64,000 bases of DNA. Source: Pichia kudriavzevii (lineage: Eukaryota > Ascomycota > Pichiomycetes > Pichiales > Pichiaceae). Both the position numbers and the translations under genes were made by a program. Location: contig NC_042507.1 in NCBI RefSeq assembly GCF_003054445.1, positions 558,001 through 622,000 on the forward strand, written 5' to 3'. Positions 13,118 to 23,244 of the stretch are shown here, in pieces. The first letter of the stretch is position 1, and the number at the start of each line of letters is the position of its first letter. Below the pieces are notes generated by a model, which saw only the letters and a program-made list of their open reading frames with translations, did no database searches and was not told the DNA's origin.

Positions 13118-15244
13118 ATGGAAAATAAAATACACTTAGACTCTTGGGTTTCCCTTAGCTTGTCCCCCTCGATCTCTCTAGTGGGAACAGTAAAGTATCT
13201 CGGGGAAACCAAATTTGCTAGTGGTTTTTGGGCAGGTGTACTGTTAGTCCCCGAGTACCGTAAATTTGCGAAAAATAATGGTTCTGTCCAAGGAGTGGTG
13301 TATTTTACAAATGAAGAATCTCCTTCGAACAATCTTGCAGTCAATGATGGTGGTGAAGGTGATGCTGGTCATAACAACCACCTATTTGGTCTTTTTGTTA
13401 GGCCTGACCGATTGTCCCCTTTACAATTGCACGATATACTAGAAAATAAGTCCTTATCGATGAAGACTAAAGAGGATCTGGTTTCTACATCTATCAATAA
13501 CCTATATAACCAATTGTTGGACACTCAGAGTAATTTGGAAGTCTTACATGTTGAATATGAGCATATATTTTCCAATTATAATGTCCTAACCGAACGCCTC
13601 AATCATTTAGAGATCCATGAAAATGCCTTAGAGTCTCTTAAACATGACCAAGATCTTACCTCTGATAAGTTAGAGATGAGACAATTAGAACTCAAATTGA
13701 TCGATGCAAATAAGCGCTTTACAGAGAAGGAAGTATTTTACCTAAAAACTATAGACTCCTTAAAGAAAGATTTGAGTAGCCTACAGTTGAAGATTTCCAG
13801 AAATGGCTTGAATGAGTCATTGATATCTGATTTGAATAAATCAGAGAGAATCATTGAAAATCTAACATTTCAAAATAATGACCTCATTGATAACGTCTCA
13901 CATTTGAAAACAAAAGCTGAAGAATTAGAAGAAGTAGTAAATCAAAATAAGGATTTGATTCGATGCTATGAACAGACTGAAATTGAACTTAACCAATTAG
14001 TATTGGATTTAAATAAAAAGCTAGAATTCAAGGATCAACTAATTTTGCAATTGAATTCACAGCTAGATGATTCAGCTCATTTAATCTCCAAATTAAGTTC
14101 AAAGTACACCTCTGGTAAAAATAGCCTCTGCAATTCCCTATACAGTTCACTCCTCCTCTCTACCGAACAAATAGTTCAAGAATTAGTTTTAACTAATCCA
14201 GAATATGGTGATTTATTGGAGTTTTATTGTGTTTTAATTCAGGTTAAAAATTTTGTGAAAATTCTATCTTCTCACAGAAATTCCACACAGTGGTTGAAAC
14301 TATTTGCCCAACTGGATCTGATGCTTGCAACAATTCCTCACGATAAAATGAAGTACGCACTGAAATATGAAAATCAGCTAAAAAAAATTCAGAATTTGGT
14401 CGTGGATTTTTTGGAGACAGAAGATAAAGATGAAGAGTTTCTACTTTCATATTCCATAAATTTCTCGTTGGATATTAACGAGTATCTAACTACTGAACAT
14501 TTTGAAGCTAAATTAATTAATCGTGAACTCTTAATTTATTATTATAGCACTGAAACTTCAGATATTGACACTTTGAATAGGCTAAAAGAGCTACGACCTT
14601 TTTTTGGATTGGATGTTGATGTTGAAGAATTCACAAACTCACCACATTTGATAGATCCAGTAAAACTCGATGATCCTATAGTATGGGAAATTGCTTCAAC
14701 GGATGGCCCAAATAAAGTCATGTTTGATAATTCTCAAGTCGAAAAACTTAAACTGAAGATTAATTTATTGCAATCGAAGTTGTCTGACGATAGAGAATTA
14801 CAGAAAATTATATTGAAGCTAGAGAAATCAATATCAGAGAAGGAGAAACATGAAGCTCAATTGCGACTAAAATTTTCAGATATGGTGAGTATTAAAGATG
14901 CTTTGCAAAGTAAAGTTGAGGAGCTTACAAACAGGTTGATGAAATTTGGTTTGGAGGATAGTAGTCTCTCTAGTATTGATGAATTTAATGTTTTGAACAA
15001 TCTAAAGTTGATTAAAACAATTGAAAATCAAAGAAAGTTGATTGAGAAAGTGTCAAATCCGTCTCCCTTTAAGGCTCAACTACCACAAATATCAATTCCA
15101 CAACCTCACAAAGTAACGAATCCTTCTGATTGCTTGGAGAGAATCAATAAATTATTTGAATTAACGCTTGCTCCGCTATCACCATCACCTGACAGTATAA
15201 GTCATCAACACGAAAAACTTTTGGAATATCTATACCTACATTAG
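13118..15244 (+). CDS. NIP100: CAP-Gly, coiled-coil dynactin large subunit (p150/Nip100-like)
   Basis: A 708-residue probable dynactin subunit that would link dynein to microtubules and act in nuclear migration. An N-terminal CAP-Gly domain (~residues 10-95) shows GTVKYLGETKFASGFWAGV and ends GLFVRPDRL. Its usual GKNDG loop is altered to FAKNNGS, and an Asn/Gly-rich insert sits before the last strand. The rest is mostly predicted coiled coil (~140-330 and ~560-660) rich in Leu/Glu/Lys. The frame is open further 5' to 13061, but the first ATG is at 13118. The long coiled coils favour Nip100 over the shorter Bik1/CLIP-170 type. The 3' end is only 26 bp from SPT14. Confidence 0.75.
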   Translation: MENKIHLDSWVSLSLSPSISLVGTVKYLGETKFASGFWAGVLLVPEYRKFAKNNGSVQGVVYFTNEESPSNNLAVNDGGEGDAGHNNHLFGLFVRPDRLSPLQLHDILENKSLSMKTKEDLVSTSINNLYNQLLDTQSNLEVLHVEYEHIFSNYNVLTERLNHLEIHENALESLKHDQDLTSDKLEMRQLELKLIDANKRFTEKEVFYLKTIDSLKKDLSSLQLKISRNGLNESLISDLNKSERIIENLTFQNNDLIDNVSHLKTKAEELEEVVNQNKDLIRCYEQTEIELNQLVLDLNKKLEFKDQLILQLNSQLDDSAHLISKLSSKYTSGKNSLCNSLYSSLLLSTEQIVQELVLTNPEYGDLLEFYCVLIQVKNFVKILSSHRNSTQWLKLFAQLDLMLATIPHDKMKYALKYENQLKKIQNLVVDFLETEDKDEEFLLSYSINFSLDINEYLTTEHFEAKLINRELLIYYYSTETSDIDTLNRLKELRPFFGLDVDVEEFTNSPHLIDPVKLDDPIVWEIASTDGPNKVMFDNSQVEKLKLKINLLQSKLSDDRELQKIILKLEKSISEKEKHEAQLRLKFSDMVSIKDALQSKVEELTNRLMKFGLEDSSLSSIDEFNVLNNLKLIKTIENQRKLIEKVSNPSPFKAQLPQISIPQPHKVTNPSDCLERINKLFELTLAPLSPSPDSISHQHEKLLEYLYLH

Positions 15245-15270
15245 AAGAATACATAATTTATAAATTATTT

Positions 15271-16605
15271 TTATAGACTTTTCAGTTTTCTTTTTGGCCA
15301 TTTTTTGGCTAGTCTAATGTTCTTTGCAGGGTAAATCATTTCTAACACACCCAGTATAAATATATCTGTGACAATACAAAGGACAAATAATAAACCTGCC
15401 CACGAACCTGAATTATAATATTTAATCAACCTATTAATTAGAGATGTATTTTCTCGTTTGTAAACATCATCATATACCTTTTCCGTCCTTCTTGCAACAT
15501 CCTCCCATCCATACATCGTCTTAATCTCATTATGGAAAGTAGAAGTGTCAACTTGGTTTTCCTTCAGTTTCATGACAGCTTTATTAACTGATTCAACCAA
15601 TGAATCTTCGTCTGGGTCGGCAAAAACAGTCATTTTACGTGGTAAAACTTCTGGAATACCTCCAACATTGGTAGTGACTACAAGTAATCCACAAGATGCA
15701 GCTTCCACCAAAACAGTACCAAAAGCCTCTGTCAATGACGGATGCAAGTAGATTTGGCCTTGTACCATAACATCTCTAACTTGCTCATGTCTAATCGATC
15801 CAATCAGTTCAACTCTATCTTGTAGTTGATACCTTTCACGCATTTGCTCTAGATCAATAAATTTAGGACCATCACCGGCAATCAAAAATCGTATGTCTAC
15901 TCTATCAGCGCATAACCTAGGTATAATGGCCGTCAATAAATCTGCACCCTTATTTTGAAACAATCTTGAGATAACAACAATTGTAATTCTATCCAACGAT
16001 GGTCTCACAGGAGCCGGCTCAAAATCTTCATGGACAACAGCATTTGGAATGACACTGACAAAAGAAGGATTTAGGTTGGCACGTATAACCGTATTTTCTT
16101 TGCATGTATGAGAAACGCATATAACATGTCCAATGTCAGTCAGTGTGAATTTTAACAACTTATTATGAATGATTGAAGCTACATCTGCAAATCCAAACAA
16201 AGAGTGGTCAGTAAACACAGTTTTCAACCCCATTGTATTACCATGTATGATAGCCTCATGACACAAAGAGGAACAGCTGCCATGTCCATGAACAATATCA
16301 ATAGATTCTCTTATAAATATCTGACGAAGTATTGGAAAGGCTAAAAATACCGAAGGGAAAGTACTTTGCCTATGAACAACAAGATAGGGAATGTAATAAA
16401 CTTTCAATCCATTAGTTAAAACTCTGATCCCTTGCCTATCGCCATAGGCATGAGTTATGATGACGACACTATGATTTCGTGCTATCAAATTTTGTGCAAG
16501 ATGATATATATGAAGTTCAACCCCTCCTGGCTGTGGGTAAAAAAAGTCCGAAACAAGGGCTATATTGTAAGACTTGCTTGAGCTCAACTGCTTCTTCTCA
16601 GGCAT
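15271..16605 (-). CDS. SPT14: GPI-GlcNAc transferase catalytic subunit (PIG-A/Gpi3)
   Basis: A 444-residue ER enzyme that transfers GlcNAc from UDP-GlcNAc to phosphatidylinositol, the first step of GPI-anchor synthesis. It is a GT4-fold glycosyltransferase: the N-terminal PIG-A domain has SDFFYPQPGGVELHIYHLAQ and HGHGSCSSLCHEA, and the C-terminal half has the EX7E donor motif (EAFGTVLVEAASCG). One membrane span lies near the C-terminus (~405-427), followed by a basic cytosolic/lumenal tail. Length is close to S. cerevisiae Spt14 (452 aa). It is convergent with NIP100 and divergent from the Tre-type gene. Confidence 0.96.
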   Translation of the reverse strand: MPEKKQLSSSKSYNIALVSDFFYPQPGGVELHIYHLAQNLIARNHSVVIITHAYGDRQGIRVLTNGLKVYYIPYLVVHRQSTFPSVFLAFPILRQIFIRESIDIVHGHGSCSSLCHEAIIHGNTMGLKTVFTDHSLFGFADVASIIHNKLLKFTLTDIGHVICVSHTCKENTVIRANLNPSFVSVIPNAVVHEDFEPAPVRPSLDRITIVVISRLFQNKGADLLTAIIPRLCADRVDIRFLIAGDGPKFIDLEQMRERYQLQDRVELIGSIRHEQVRDVMVQGQIYLHPSLTEAFGTVLVEAASCGLLVVTTNVGGIPEVLPRKMTVFADPDEDSLVESVNKAVMKLKENQVDTSTFHNEIKTMYGWEDVARRTEKVYDDVYKRENTSLINRLIKYYNSGSWAGLLFVLCIVTDIFILGVLEMIYPAKNIRLAKKWPKRKLKSL

Positions 16606-16997
16606 TTAATTTTACTTATATGTGTACAATTCCACTTTTTGGTCTGAAATATAACCAAACCAGAAATAGCAACCAATGCAAAAAGTGTATCCGAGCACGC
16701 AAATCTAAAGATTTGCAAGAAATCATGGCAAATAACATAAACGAAACACAAGAACTTTCACGTTACATTTTCCACAATACACCACTAGTGCTCTACAGAC
16801 ACTTTATATACCCAACACTTGCATAGAAGGGGAAAACACTTTAGGGAAACTGAAGTTATAGTCCCATTGCATACTTCTATTGATACCTATCCAACTCTAC
16901 TCAATACATATCTTGTATCACACTTTTTTGTGTTTGTGCAGCTTTCAATAAATAATAACCAAACTTTTGTCAAAAGGTACATTTTGAAGATTCATAA
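16606..16997. promoter_or_regulatory. Divergent promoter between SPT14 and the Tre-type gene
   Basis: A 392-bp shared upstream region. Sequence is AT-rich with TTATATA-type elements (about 16803-16809) and an A/T-tract region near 16950. No known factor site stands out, and no gene is seen. Confidence 0.45.
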
Positions 16998-19538
16998 ATG
17001 TCATCGAGTAAGTATACAAGACTACCAGTTGAAGACTCTGGGAGCTATTCACCCCCAAGTTCGTCTTTTTCCCAAAGTGAGACTCAAATGGGGGACAATG
17101 CAATTTTAGATAGTGAAGAACCGTTAGATTTACCACCAGCGTATGAACCGCCATCATTTATTGAGTTTGAAATTGAGAATGAAAACACTGATGAAAATAT
17201 GGGATTCAGAGCTAAAGCAGGCAAATTTATGGAGTCTTTCAATTCTCGTGTTGTGAGGCCAATATCCAAGACCCTAGACCCAGTTTATCAGTTGTATTGT
17301 TATGCCAATGCTAGATTTGAGTATATGATTTCTAAAATGGGAAATCCTCTAATAGCAAAACGAATGATATATATTGTATTTGTTTCGATTATACTCTATA
17401 CGGTTTCATTATCAGGGCTTAGCTCGGATGGTGTTGTTGGATCACATTCTGACTTTTCGGATCAAAGCAAGTTACTTGAATTTATTGAATTATCTGTTGA
17501 TCCAAGAAGGCTTGAAGAGAATTTAGAGTATTTATCATCTATGCCGCACTTGTCAGGGACAAGTGGAGATATGGCACTTGCAAGGTATTTTGAAGAATTG
17601 GTTTTGAGAAGTAAACTTGAAATTAACCCAGATGTTGCGTTTGATACTTATACTAATTATCCACTTGAGCCTAAAGTATTGCTGTTTAGTGGAAACGGTG
17701 ATGAGGTACTAGTGGAATGCGATTTGGTCGAAACCTTGGAAGACCATTTAGAGAGCAGTATTCACAAATTAGCATTTAATCCCGGTTCGAAAGACATGAA
17801 TTCCAGGGGTAAGTTGATATATGCTAACTACGGTACTTTGCAAGACTATAAGATTTTACAAGAAAGATCTATTGCGATTAATGGTTCAGTCCTCATAATA
17901 AAGTATGGTGGTATGTATCCCGCTTACAAAAAGTTGGAATATGCACAGGAAAGAGGGGCTATTGGTGTTTTATTTATCAGTGATCCTCAAATGAAGGAAT
18001 ATTACAACTTGGAATCTTTACAGAGAGAACCTGTTGCATTCACCAACAAAATGCCAGGAAACATGTTGTCTCCAGGTATACATTCAGGATCACCTGTCGA
18101 ACATGTTGGTGATTTAAACAGTAGATTACAGGAAGCTAGGGTTGTCCCTTCAATTCCATCCTTACCTATAAAGTGGAAAGATTTTATTACTATCATGGAC
18201 AAATTATCCAACCAGGGGGCCAGGATTGAGGGATGGGACATTGAAATTGAAGGCAAACCAATCCAGATTTGGACAGGTGGAGATGATGAAGTTTTGTTGC
18301 AAAATAGCTTGATCCAACGCCCTTATAAAGAATCGTGGAATATTATAGGAAAACTTAAGGGTATGGAGCAAGATACTTTTTCCATTGTTATTGGCGCTTC
18401 GAGAGATACCATGTGTTATGGTGCAGTTGAAAGCTCAGGTTCAGCAATTCTGCTGGAATTAATGAATATCTTTAGTGCAATGTCGTCTTCATTATCATGG
18501 AGTCCACTTAGAACCATTTATTTCGTTTCTTATGGTGGCTCGAAGTATAATCTAGCAGGATCAACTCATTTTGCCATGAAAAACCAGGATTTATTTAAAC
18601 GTGATGTTTATACGTTCATCGACTTAGATGATATAATTCAAGGTGATAACCTCGAAATAATTGCAGATCCACTGTTTCTCAATTTGGTTAAAGATGCGAT
18701 AGATAAAATGGCAGAAGCAAATTCTACAACTCCTCACTTTAACTATAACTCATTAGAGGTGTTTCCTTACCAGCTAAACTCACTTTCAAATTCATATCCA
18801 AATGTTGAACATCACAATGTTGCTGGAATATCCATGAAACTAAAAAATTCTGGTAATTTAAAAAACCAAAATACAGTTCAAAAGTTTAATATACCACAAT
18901 ATTCCAAGAACTCATGCCTTGACACTTTCGATAATTTCAGAAACAGAAGAATCGATCCAGATATGTCGAAGCATGCATTTATGACTAAACTAATAGCTTT
19001 GGTTGCTGTAAAATTAGTTGAAACTCCAATTTTACCATATGATTTACGGGCAATGTGGAACAACATGAAAACCAACTACTTGAACGTTAAGGAATATTCC
19101 AAATCAAGAGGTTATGATTTAAGCTTTGACTCTATAGACAAGGCATTAAACGAAATACTTGAAATTGCTCAGCAAAATGAAGCCTTTGTCAATACCTGGA
19201 ATGATATATGTGATGATGGTCATGGTTCAGAACCAAACCTTCTTACAGTTAATAGATGGGATTGGAATGCAAAACTATTATTAATGACCAAGGTAATGAT
19301 TTATATGGATGGCTCATATGAACACCCCTTCAACTATAATTTAATATACGGATTGGAAGAAGAGCCCGAGCTAAGGTATTTCAATGATGGAGAAGGGTTT
19401 GATGATTCAATAGAGATGAAAAACATGTTTCCCGGAATATGGGATGCAATAAATAAAGGTGCTTGGGATGAAGCACAGTTTCAAATAAATAAGGTTGGTG
19501 AAGCACTGAATCACTGTATAAAACTATTCCAATACTAG
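16998..19538 (+). CDS. TRE1: Transferrin-receptor-like membrane protein, Rsp5 adaptor type (Tre1/Tre2)
   Basis: An 846-residue single-pass membrane protein of the transferrin receptor/glutamate carboxypeptidase family. In yeast, Tre1/Tre2 recruit the ubiquitin ligase Rsp5 to send cargo such as Smf1 to the vacuole. The N-terminal cytosolic tail has a PPxY motif (PPAY, 46-49); the membrane span is at ~123-139. A protease-associated domain (~250-370) and an M28 peptidase-like domain (~430-620) follow, with a helical dimerisation domain at ~690-840. The metal ligands are missing: where active members have GGHRD...D this one has GASRD and CYGAVESSG, so it is probably not a peptidase. Vps70 is the alternative, but the PPxY motif favours Tre1/2. 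Confidence 0.85.
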   Translation: MSSSKYTRLPVEDSGSYSPPSSSFSQSETQMGDNAILDSEEPLDLPPAYEPPSFIEFEIENENTDENMGFRAKAGKFMESFNSRVVRPISKTLDPVYQLYCYANARFEYMISKMGNPLIAKRMIYIVFVSIILYTVSLSGLSSDGVVGSHSDFSDQSKLLEFIELSVDPRRLEENLEYLSSMPHLSGTSGDMALARYFEELVLRSKLEINPDVAFDTYTNYPLEPKVLLFSGNGDEVLVECDLVETLEDHLESSIHKLAFNPGSKDMNSRGKLIYANYGTLQDYKILQERSIAINGSVLIIKYGGMYPAYKKLEYAQERGAIGVLFISDPQMKEYYNLESLQREPVAFTNKMPGNMLSPGIHSGSPVEHVGDLNSRLQEARVVPSIPSLPIKWKDFITIMDKLSNQGARIEGWDIEIEGKPIQIWTGGDDEVLLQNSLIQRPYKESWNIIGKLKGMEQDTFSIVIGASRDTMCYGAVESSGSAILLELMNIFSAMSSSLSWSPLRTIYFVSYGGSKYNLAGSTHFAMKNQDLFKRDVYTFIDLDDIIQGDNLEIIADPLFLNLVKDAIDKMAEANSTTPHFNYNSLEVFPYQLNSLSNSYPNVEHHNVAGISMKLKNSGNLKNQNTVQKFNIPQYSKNSCLDTFDNFRNRRIDPDMSKHAFMTKLIALVAVKLVETPILPYDLRAMWNNMKTNYLNVKEYSKSRGYDLSFDSIDKALNEILEIAQQNEAFVNTWNDICDDGHGSEPNLLTVNRWDWNAKLLLMTKVMIYMDGSYEHPFNYNLIYGLEEEPELRYFNDGEGFDDSIEMKNMFPGIWDAINKGAWDEAQFQINKVGEALNHCIKLFQY

Positions 19539-19839
19539 TGGTTGAAATAAAGAAAAGGCCAGGCGTTAGTTATTTAATAAAAATTTGTAGATACACGTGT
19601 TCAATAAAATTACTTTATTTTACTTCAGTTTATTTTACTTCAGTTTATTTTACTTCAGTTTATTTTAGTTTTTTTCAGTTCTATCTTGTTTTGTTTTGAG
19701 TTTTTATTAGTCTTATCTCATGTAATTCTTATAGTTTATTCTACTTAATCTGTTTGTTCTAATTCTATATACCTGAAAATATAGCTACTGATATGGCAAC
19801 AATTCACTGTATAAAATAAACGACGGGATTTTTTTCACT
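19539..19839. other. Convergent 3' intergenic region, T-rich
   Basis: These 301 bp lie between the 3' ends of the Tre-type gene and MKT1. Strongly T-rich on the plus strand, with a 15-bp tandem repeat. No gene is seen; probably transcription-termination sequence. Confidence 0.5.
19622..19666. repeat. Three tandem 15-bp repeats
   Basis: Three perfect copies of ACTTCAGTTTATTTT lie in the convergent 3' intergenic region, followed by a decayed partial copy. Confidence 0.9.
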
Positions 19840-22020
19840 TTAGAACTTTGAGATTAGTTTGTCAGTAACCATTCTGACGCTTTCAAATTTGGATTTAACA
19901 GCTTCGCTTGCTAATCCATTCTCAAATAAAAGATATACCAAATCACAAATTGAAATAACAAACTTTAGGGCATGTAATGCTTCTTTAGATGGATTTTGAA
20001 CAATGACGGTGAATGGAAGTAATTCCGCATCAAGTTCGACCTTGAAATTTTCAGAAAGAACAAAGCTTTCGATTGACTTTTCAACTATCAAACCAATTAC
20101 TGTATTAGATAATGGCATTTTGAACGGTAGCTCAGAGACCAGCGAACACCAATCTTCATGTGATCTATTAAATTTATCAATGTCATTCTTGTTACGGAGA
20201 AGCAAATTCAAAGTATCAACAATAACAAAATTCTTAATCTCATTGTGAAGAGCACTCATTATAGAATTGAAGTGAAGCAACGAGTTAGAGACAGGACCTT
20301 TATAATTACCCACTTTGAATTCTTTGATTTTATACAATGTCGCAAATTGAGCAATCAAATTCAAAGTACCCAAGTCATCGACTACATCATTTAAGCTATC
20401 TAAGTCATTAGATGCCGATAATGACTTCATATCTAAATTAGGAGTTCTCTGAAAAAAGACACAAAGTAGCAAAATAGTCTCGATATCGACATTATGTTTG
20501 CCAATGAACTTGACTAGCGTAGTGCCCCATTTGGAAAGTCTGAAATTCTTCTCACGTAGTTCAATAAATCCGTAATGTACTAGAGTACCAAGCAGTGAGC
20601 TTGAAATAAGCTCATAGTTAGTGAAAATATTTCCCAACCCTTGACTCACTTCCTTTGGATTGGCAACCGTGGATTCGTAAATAAACTCATCATTCAAGCT
20701 ATTCAAAAATAGAGCTAAATCAAATGATTTAGCGCTTGAATGCCTGACTATTAAGTTTGAAACATTTGAAACTTGTGCGGACTTGAAATCAATAAGATTG
20801 AGGCGATGGGTAGAAGTGTAATAAGATTTCAAGTTTACTTTTTTGTGTTGGAAGAAGCGATGTAAAGTACTTGTGAATAAATTGAATAAAACTTCTTTCA
20901 TTTCCATTGATTTATGATCTAGAATTATTTTCTCATATATCGGATCTGTTTTCATGTCAAGTGGTAGTCTCTCAATATAGTCTGATGTAATAAAAGATTC
21001 AATTAAGGGGAAAATGTTCATACCGATAGATTGGTAAAAATATAGTTCTTGGGGGAAATGAAAGCCAAAAACCTCATTCAAACCTCTCGGTAATTTAGCT
21101 TTAACGTTTTTGCCAGCATCATTATTAGATGCGCTTGAAATGACAGAATCACCCAGTGCAATGCAAAATGATTCAACTTTACCATTGATTCTCAAAACTG
21201 GACAAAAGTCTAGAATGGTGCACCCGTTGATGAAGTGGGTTAATTTAGATGAATCGTCTTTAGATGTGGATAAAGAAGATAATGCGTTGAATCCTTGGCG
21301 AGTAGTGTGAACTAGCTCATGAAAAGTTGTAGTTGGAGGTTTCAATTCAAAAGGTTGGAAAACGTTACCTAGTAACATTGCAATGTCTCTAAATCTCTTG
21401 AAATCGAGATTAAAGCCGCCAATTATCTGTTTGGAGCTCAAAAACTGAAACTTTTTATTGGTAAAGTCGATATCAACAATAAAATTATCAAGCCTTTCTA
21501 ACAAGAGACAATCGTTCGAGGAATATATTGCATTGATAACTCCAGCTTCTAGCATATATAGCAATTGATGGTGTTGAGTGTATGGAGCAACGAGGTATTC
21601 TAGTTCATTTTCATGTAAAATAATCATAATTTCATCCATCAACAATCTGATGAGATAAGGATTACTTAAATCTCTGAATGATATATCAGCTTCGGGATTG
21701 GCAACTTTAGTTTTCCATGAAGCTTTCAGATGTTTTTCATATTGCAATTCCGGTTGTTGTAAGTAAGAAAATTGAGTAATTGGTTTTATACCTGGAAAAA
21801 CATAAACAGGTTTTATATCGAGTGACTCCATATGTTGTGCATCAGCTATGATTCTGGATTTGAGTGATATTGGAAAACCTCCTATTGCTTCAAAAGTTGG
21901 ATCTGTTCCAGGAGGCAAAAGCACATTGATATAGTGTTGGATGTCAATACCAATTACGGCATTTTTGAGATCATCTAAACTTGAGATTTCTGCAGAGTAT
22001 TGTAATGTTCTAATAGGCAT
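19840..22020 (-). CDS. MKT1: Mkt1, XPG-like post-transcriptional regulator
   Basis: A 726-residue cytoplasmic protein with an inactive XPG/FEN nuclease fold. In S. cerevisiae it works with Pbp1 on mRNAs, affects P-bodies and mitochondrial-protein transcripts, and is a known quantitative-trait gene. The N-terminal XPG-like region has AVIGIDIQHYINVLL, AIGGFPISLK and VYVFPGIKP; an internal XPG-I-like segment (YLVAPYTQHHQLLYMLEAG) follows, then the Mkt1-specific C-terminal domain. Length is shorter than the 830 aa of S. cerevisiae. The frame is open two codons upstream (TTG), but the first ATG at 22018-22020 fits the family N-terminus. Confidence 0.93.
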   Translation of the reverse strand: MPIRTLQYSAEISSLDDLKNAVIGIDIQHYINVLLPPGTDPTFEAIGGFPISLKSRIIADAQHMESLDIKPVYVFPGIKPITQFSYLQQPELQYEKHLKASWKTKVANPEADISFRDLSNPYLIRLLMDEIMIILHENELEYLVAPYTQHHQLLYMLEAGVINAIYSSNDCLLLERLDNFIVDIDFTNKKFQFLSSKQIIGGFNLDFKRFRDIAMLLGNVFQPFELKPPTTTFHELVHTTRQGFNALSSLSTSKDDSSKLTHFINGCTILDFCPVLRINGKVESFCIALGDSVISSASNNDAGKNVKAKLPRGLNEVFGFHFPQELYFYQSIGMNIFPLIESFITSDYIERLPLDMKTDPIYEKIILDHKSMEMKEVLFNLFTSTLHRFFQHKKVNLKSYYTSTHRLNLIDFKSAQVSNVSNLIVRHSSAKSFDLALFLNSLNDEFIYESTVANPKEVSQGLGNIFTNYELISSSLLGTLVHYGFIELREKNFRLSKWGTTLVKFIGKHNVDIETILLLCVFFQRTPNLDMKSLSASNDLDSLNDVVDDLGTLNLIAQFATLYKIKEFKVGNYKGPVSNSLLHFNSIMSALHNEIKNFVIVDTLNLLLRNKNDIDKFNRSHEDWCSLVSELPFKMPLSNTVIGLIVEKSIESFVLSENFKVELDAELLPFTVIVQNPSKEALHALKFVISICDLVYLLFENGLASEAVKSKFESVRMVTDKLISKF

Positions 22021-23244
22021 TTTCAATTACGAATGTGTGGAAGTAGTTAGTGATTGTTGAAGTATGTATGTAATAAACAAAGGATTCCAAATGACACAGT
22101 TGTAAAAATTCTCGACGCAGAAACCTGAAATTTTAACCATCAGACTTCCAATTCAAATTACCGTGTGCAACCATTGTATAGATCAAGATTTCCTTGTTGC
22201 TCATATATCATTACTTAGCATGCTCTGTAAAGGGACATGAAATGTGCTTTGTATTTTCTATTTAAAAAAAAATGATTGCAAGAAAATTGAATGTAGTCTT
22301 GATGGATTGCTTCAATATATTTATATATCTTGAAACTTAGAAACCAGTTTCCACAAAGTCATGCATGCAGAAGACGGTGTTTTCCATTTGAAGTATTTTC
22401 CAACTGAAGAACAACCAGTCACCCTCTTTATCCAACTTCGTATATCTTTGTCATCCGTATCAGATTTTTAGATATTTAGAGTGTACATTTCGATGCAGTT
22501 TGAAAGAAAACGGATATGGGATTATTTTCTAATATATACATCCTTTGCTACGTTTATCTGCAGTTTTTTTCCCCGTATTGGCAAAGATATATGTTTAGTG
22601 TGTAAGTATTCTACAGGAATAGTATGCTTTTTTTTTTTTGCAAAAGATCTAGTTTTCCTAGCATTCTTTCTTAAAAGCTCTTCTACACTTCAAATAAATA
22701 AAGTGCTGTCTACGATATTCGCTGGACTTTGTTCTGGGATCACTGGTTACATTATTACTCTTATTATAATCGCTTCTTACATGGCTTTCGAGGCACAAAA
22801 ACTTCCATTACGAATACAAATATCATATTCTCATTATCTTAACGTAAAAGTATCATTCTGTGCAGACAGCAAATCTAGCTACTTAGGAACTATGTAGTTC
22901 CTCCTTCTTAGTATTTCGCTTAGAAATATGTTGCTAACTCCTTTTACACTTCACACAGCCTCCTTTTCGCCAGAGTCTATTGCATCAAGCTTCATATGTT
23001 AGATATTTCCGTTAACCGGATTGGCCCATCCTTTGAAGTGATTAGCAAAATACCTGTTCTCGATGTAAGCCACAAAAGAAAAGAAACTCAAAATTAAACT
23101 TTAAAATTATGGTGAAAAAATGTCCTCTTCTAAATTTGGAGCGACGTGTTTCTTTTCCAATAACTAACATGTATCCCTTCCCATCTTACTACATTATTGA
23201 ATCATTACAGATTGTGAAAAGCAAAAAGAGAATCTGTACCAACT
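22021..23244. promoter_or_regulatory. 1.2-kb divergent intergenic region (MKT1 / OST3-type gene)
   Basis: Shared upstream region with several T/A tracts (22261-22270, 22629-22640) and a possible small membrane-protein frame at 22493-22897, listed separately. A second frame from 23109 overlaps the OST gene start and has no family features. I see no known factor site with confidence. Confidence 0.4.
22493..22897 (+). CDS. Doubtful small membrane protein
   Basis: A 134-codon ATG-initiated frame inside a 1.2-kb gap. It would encode three hydrophobic spans (~10-26, ~45-63 and ~75-97), a basic N-terminus and a polar tail. I recognise no family. Phe-rich runs come from a T-tract in the DNA, which can give false membrane proteins. 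A chance frame is the main alternative; conservation in related species would decide. Confidence 0.2.
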   Translation: MQFERKRIWDYFLIYTSFATFICSFFPRIGKDICLVCKYSTGIVCFFFFAKDLVFLAFFLKSSSTLQINKVLSTIFAGLCSGITGYIITLIIIASYMAFEAQKLPLRIQISYSHYLNVKVSFCADSKSSYLGTM

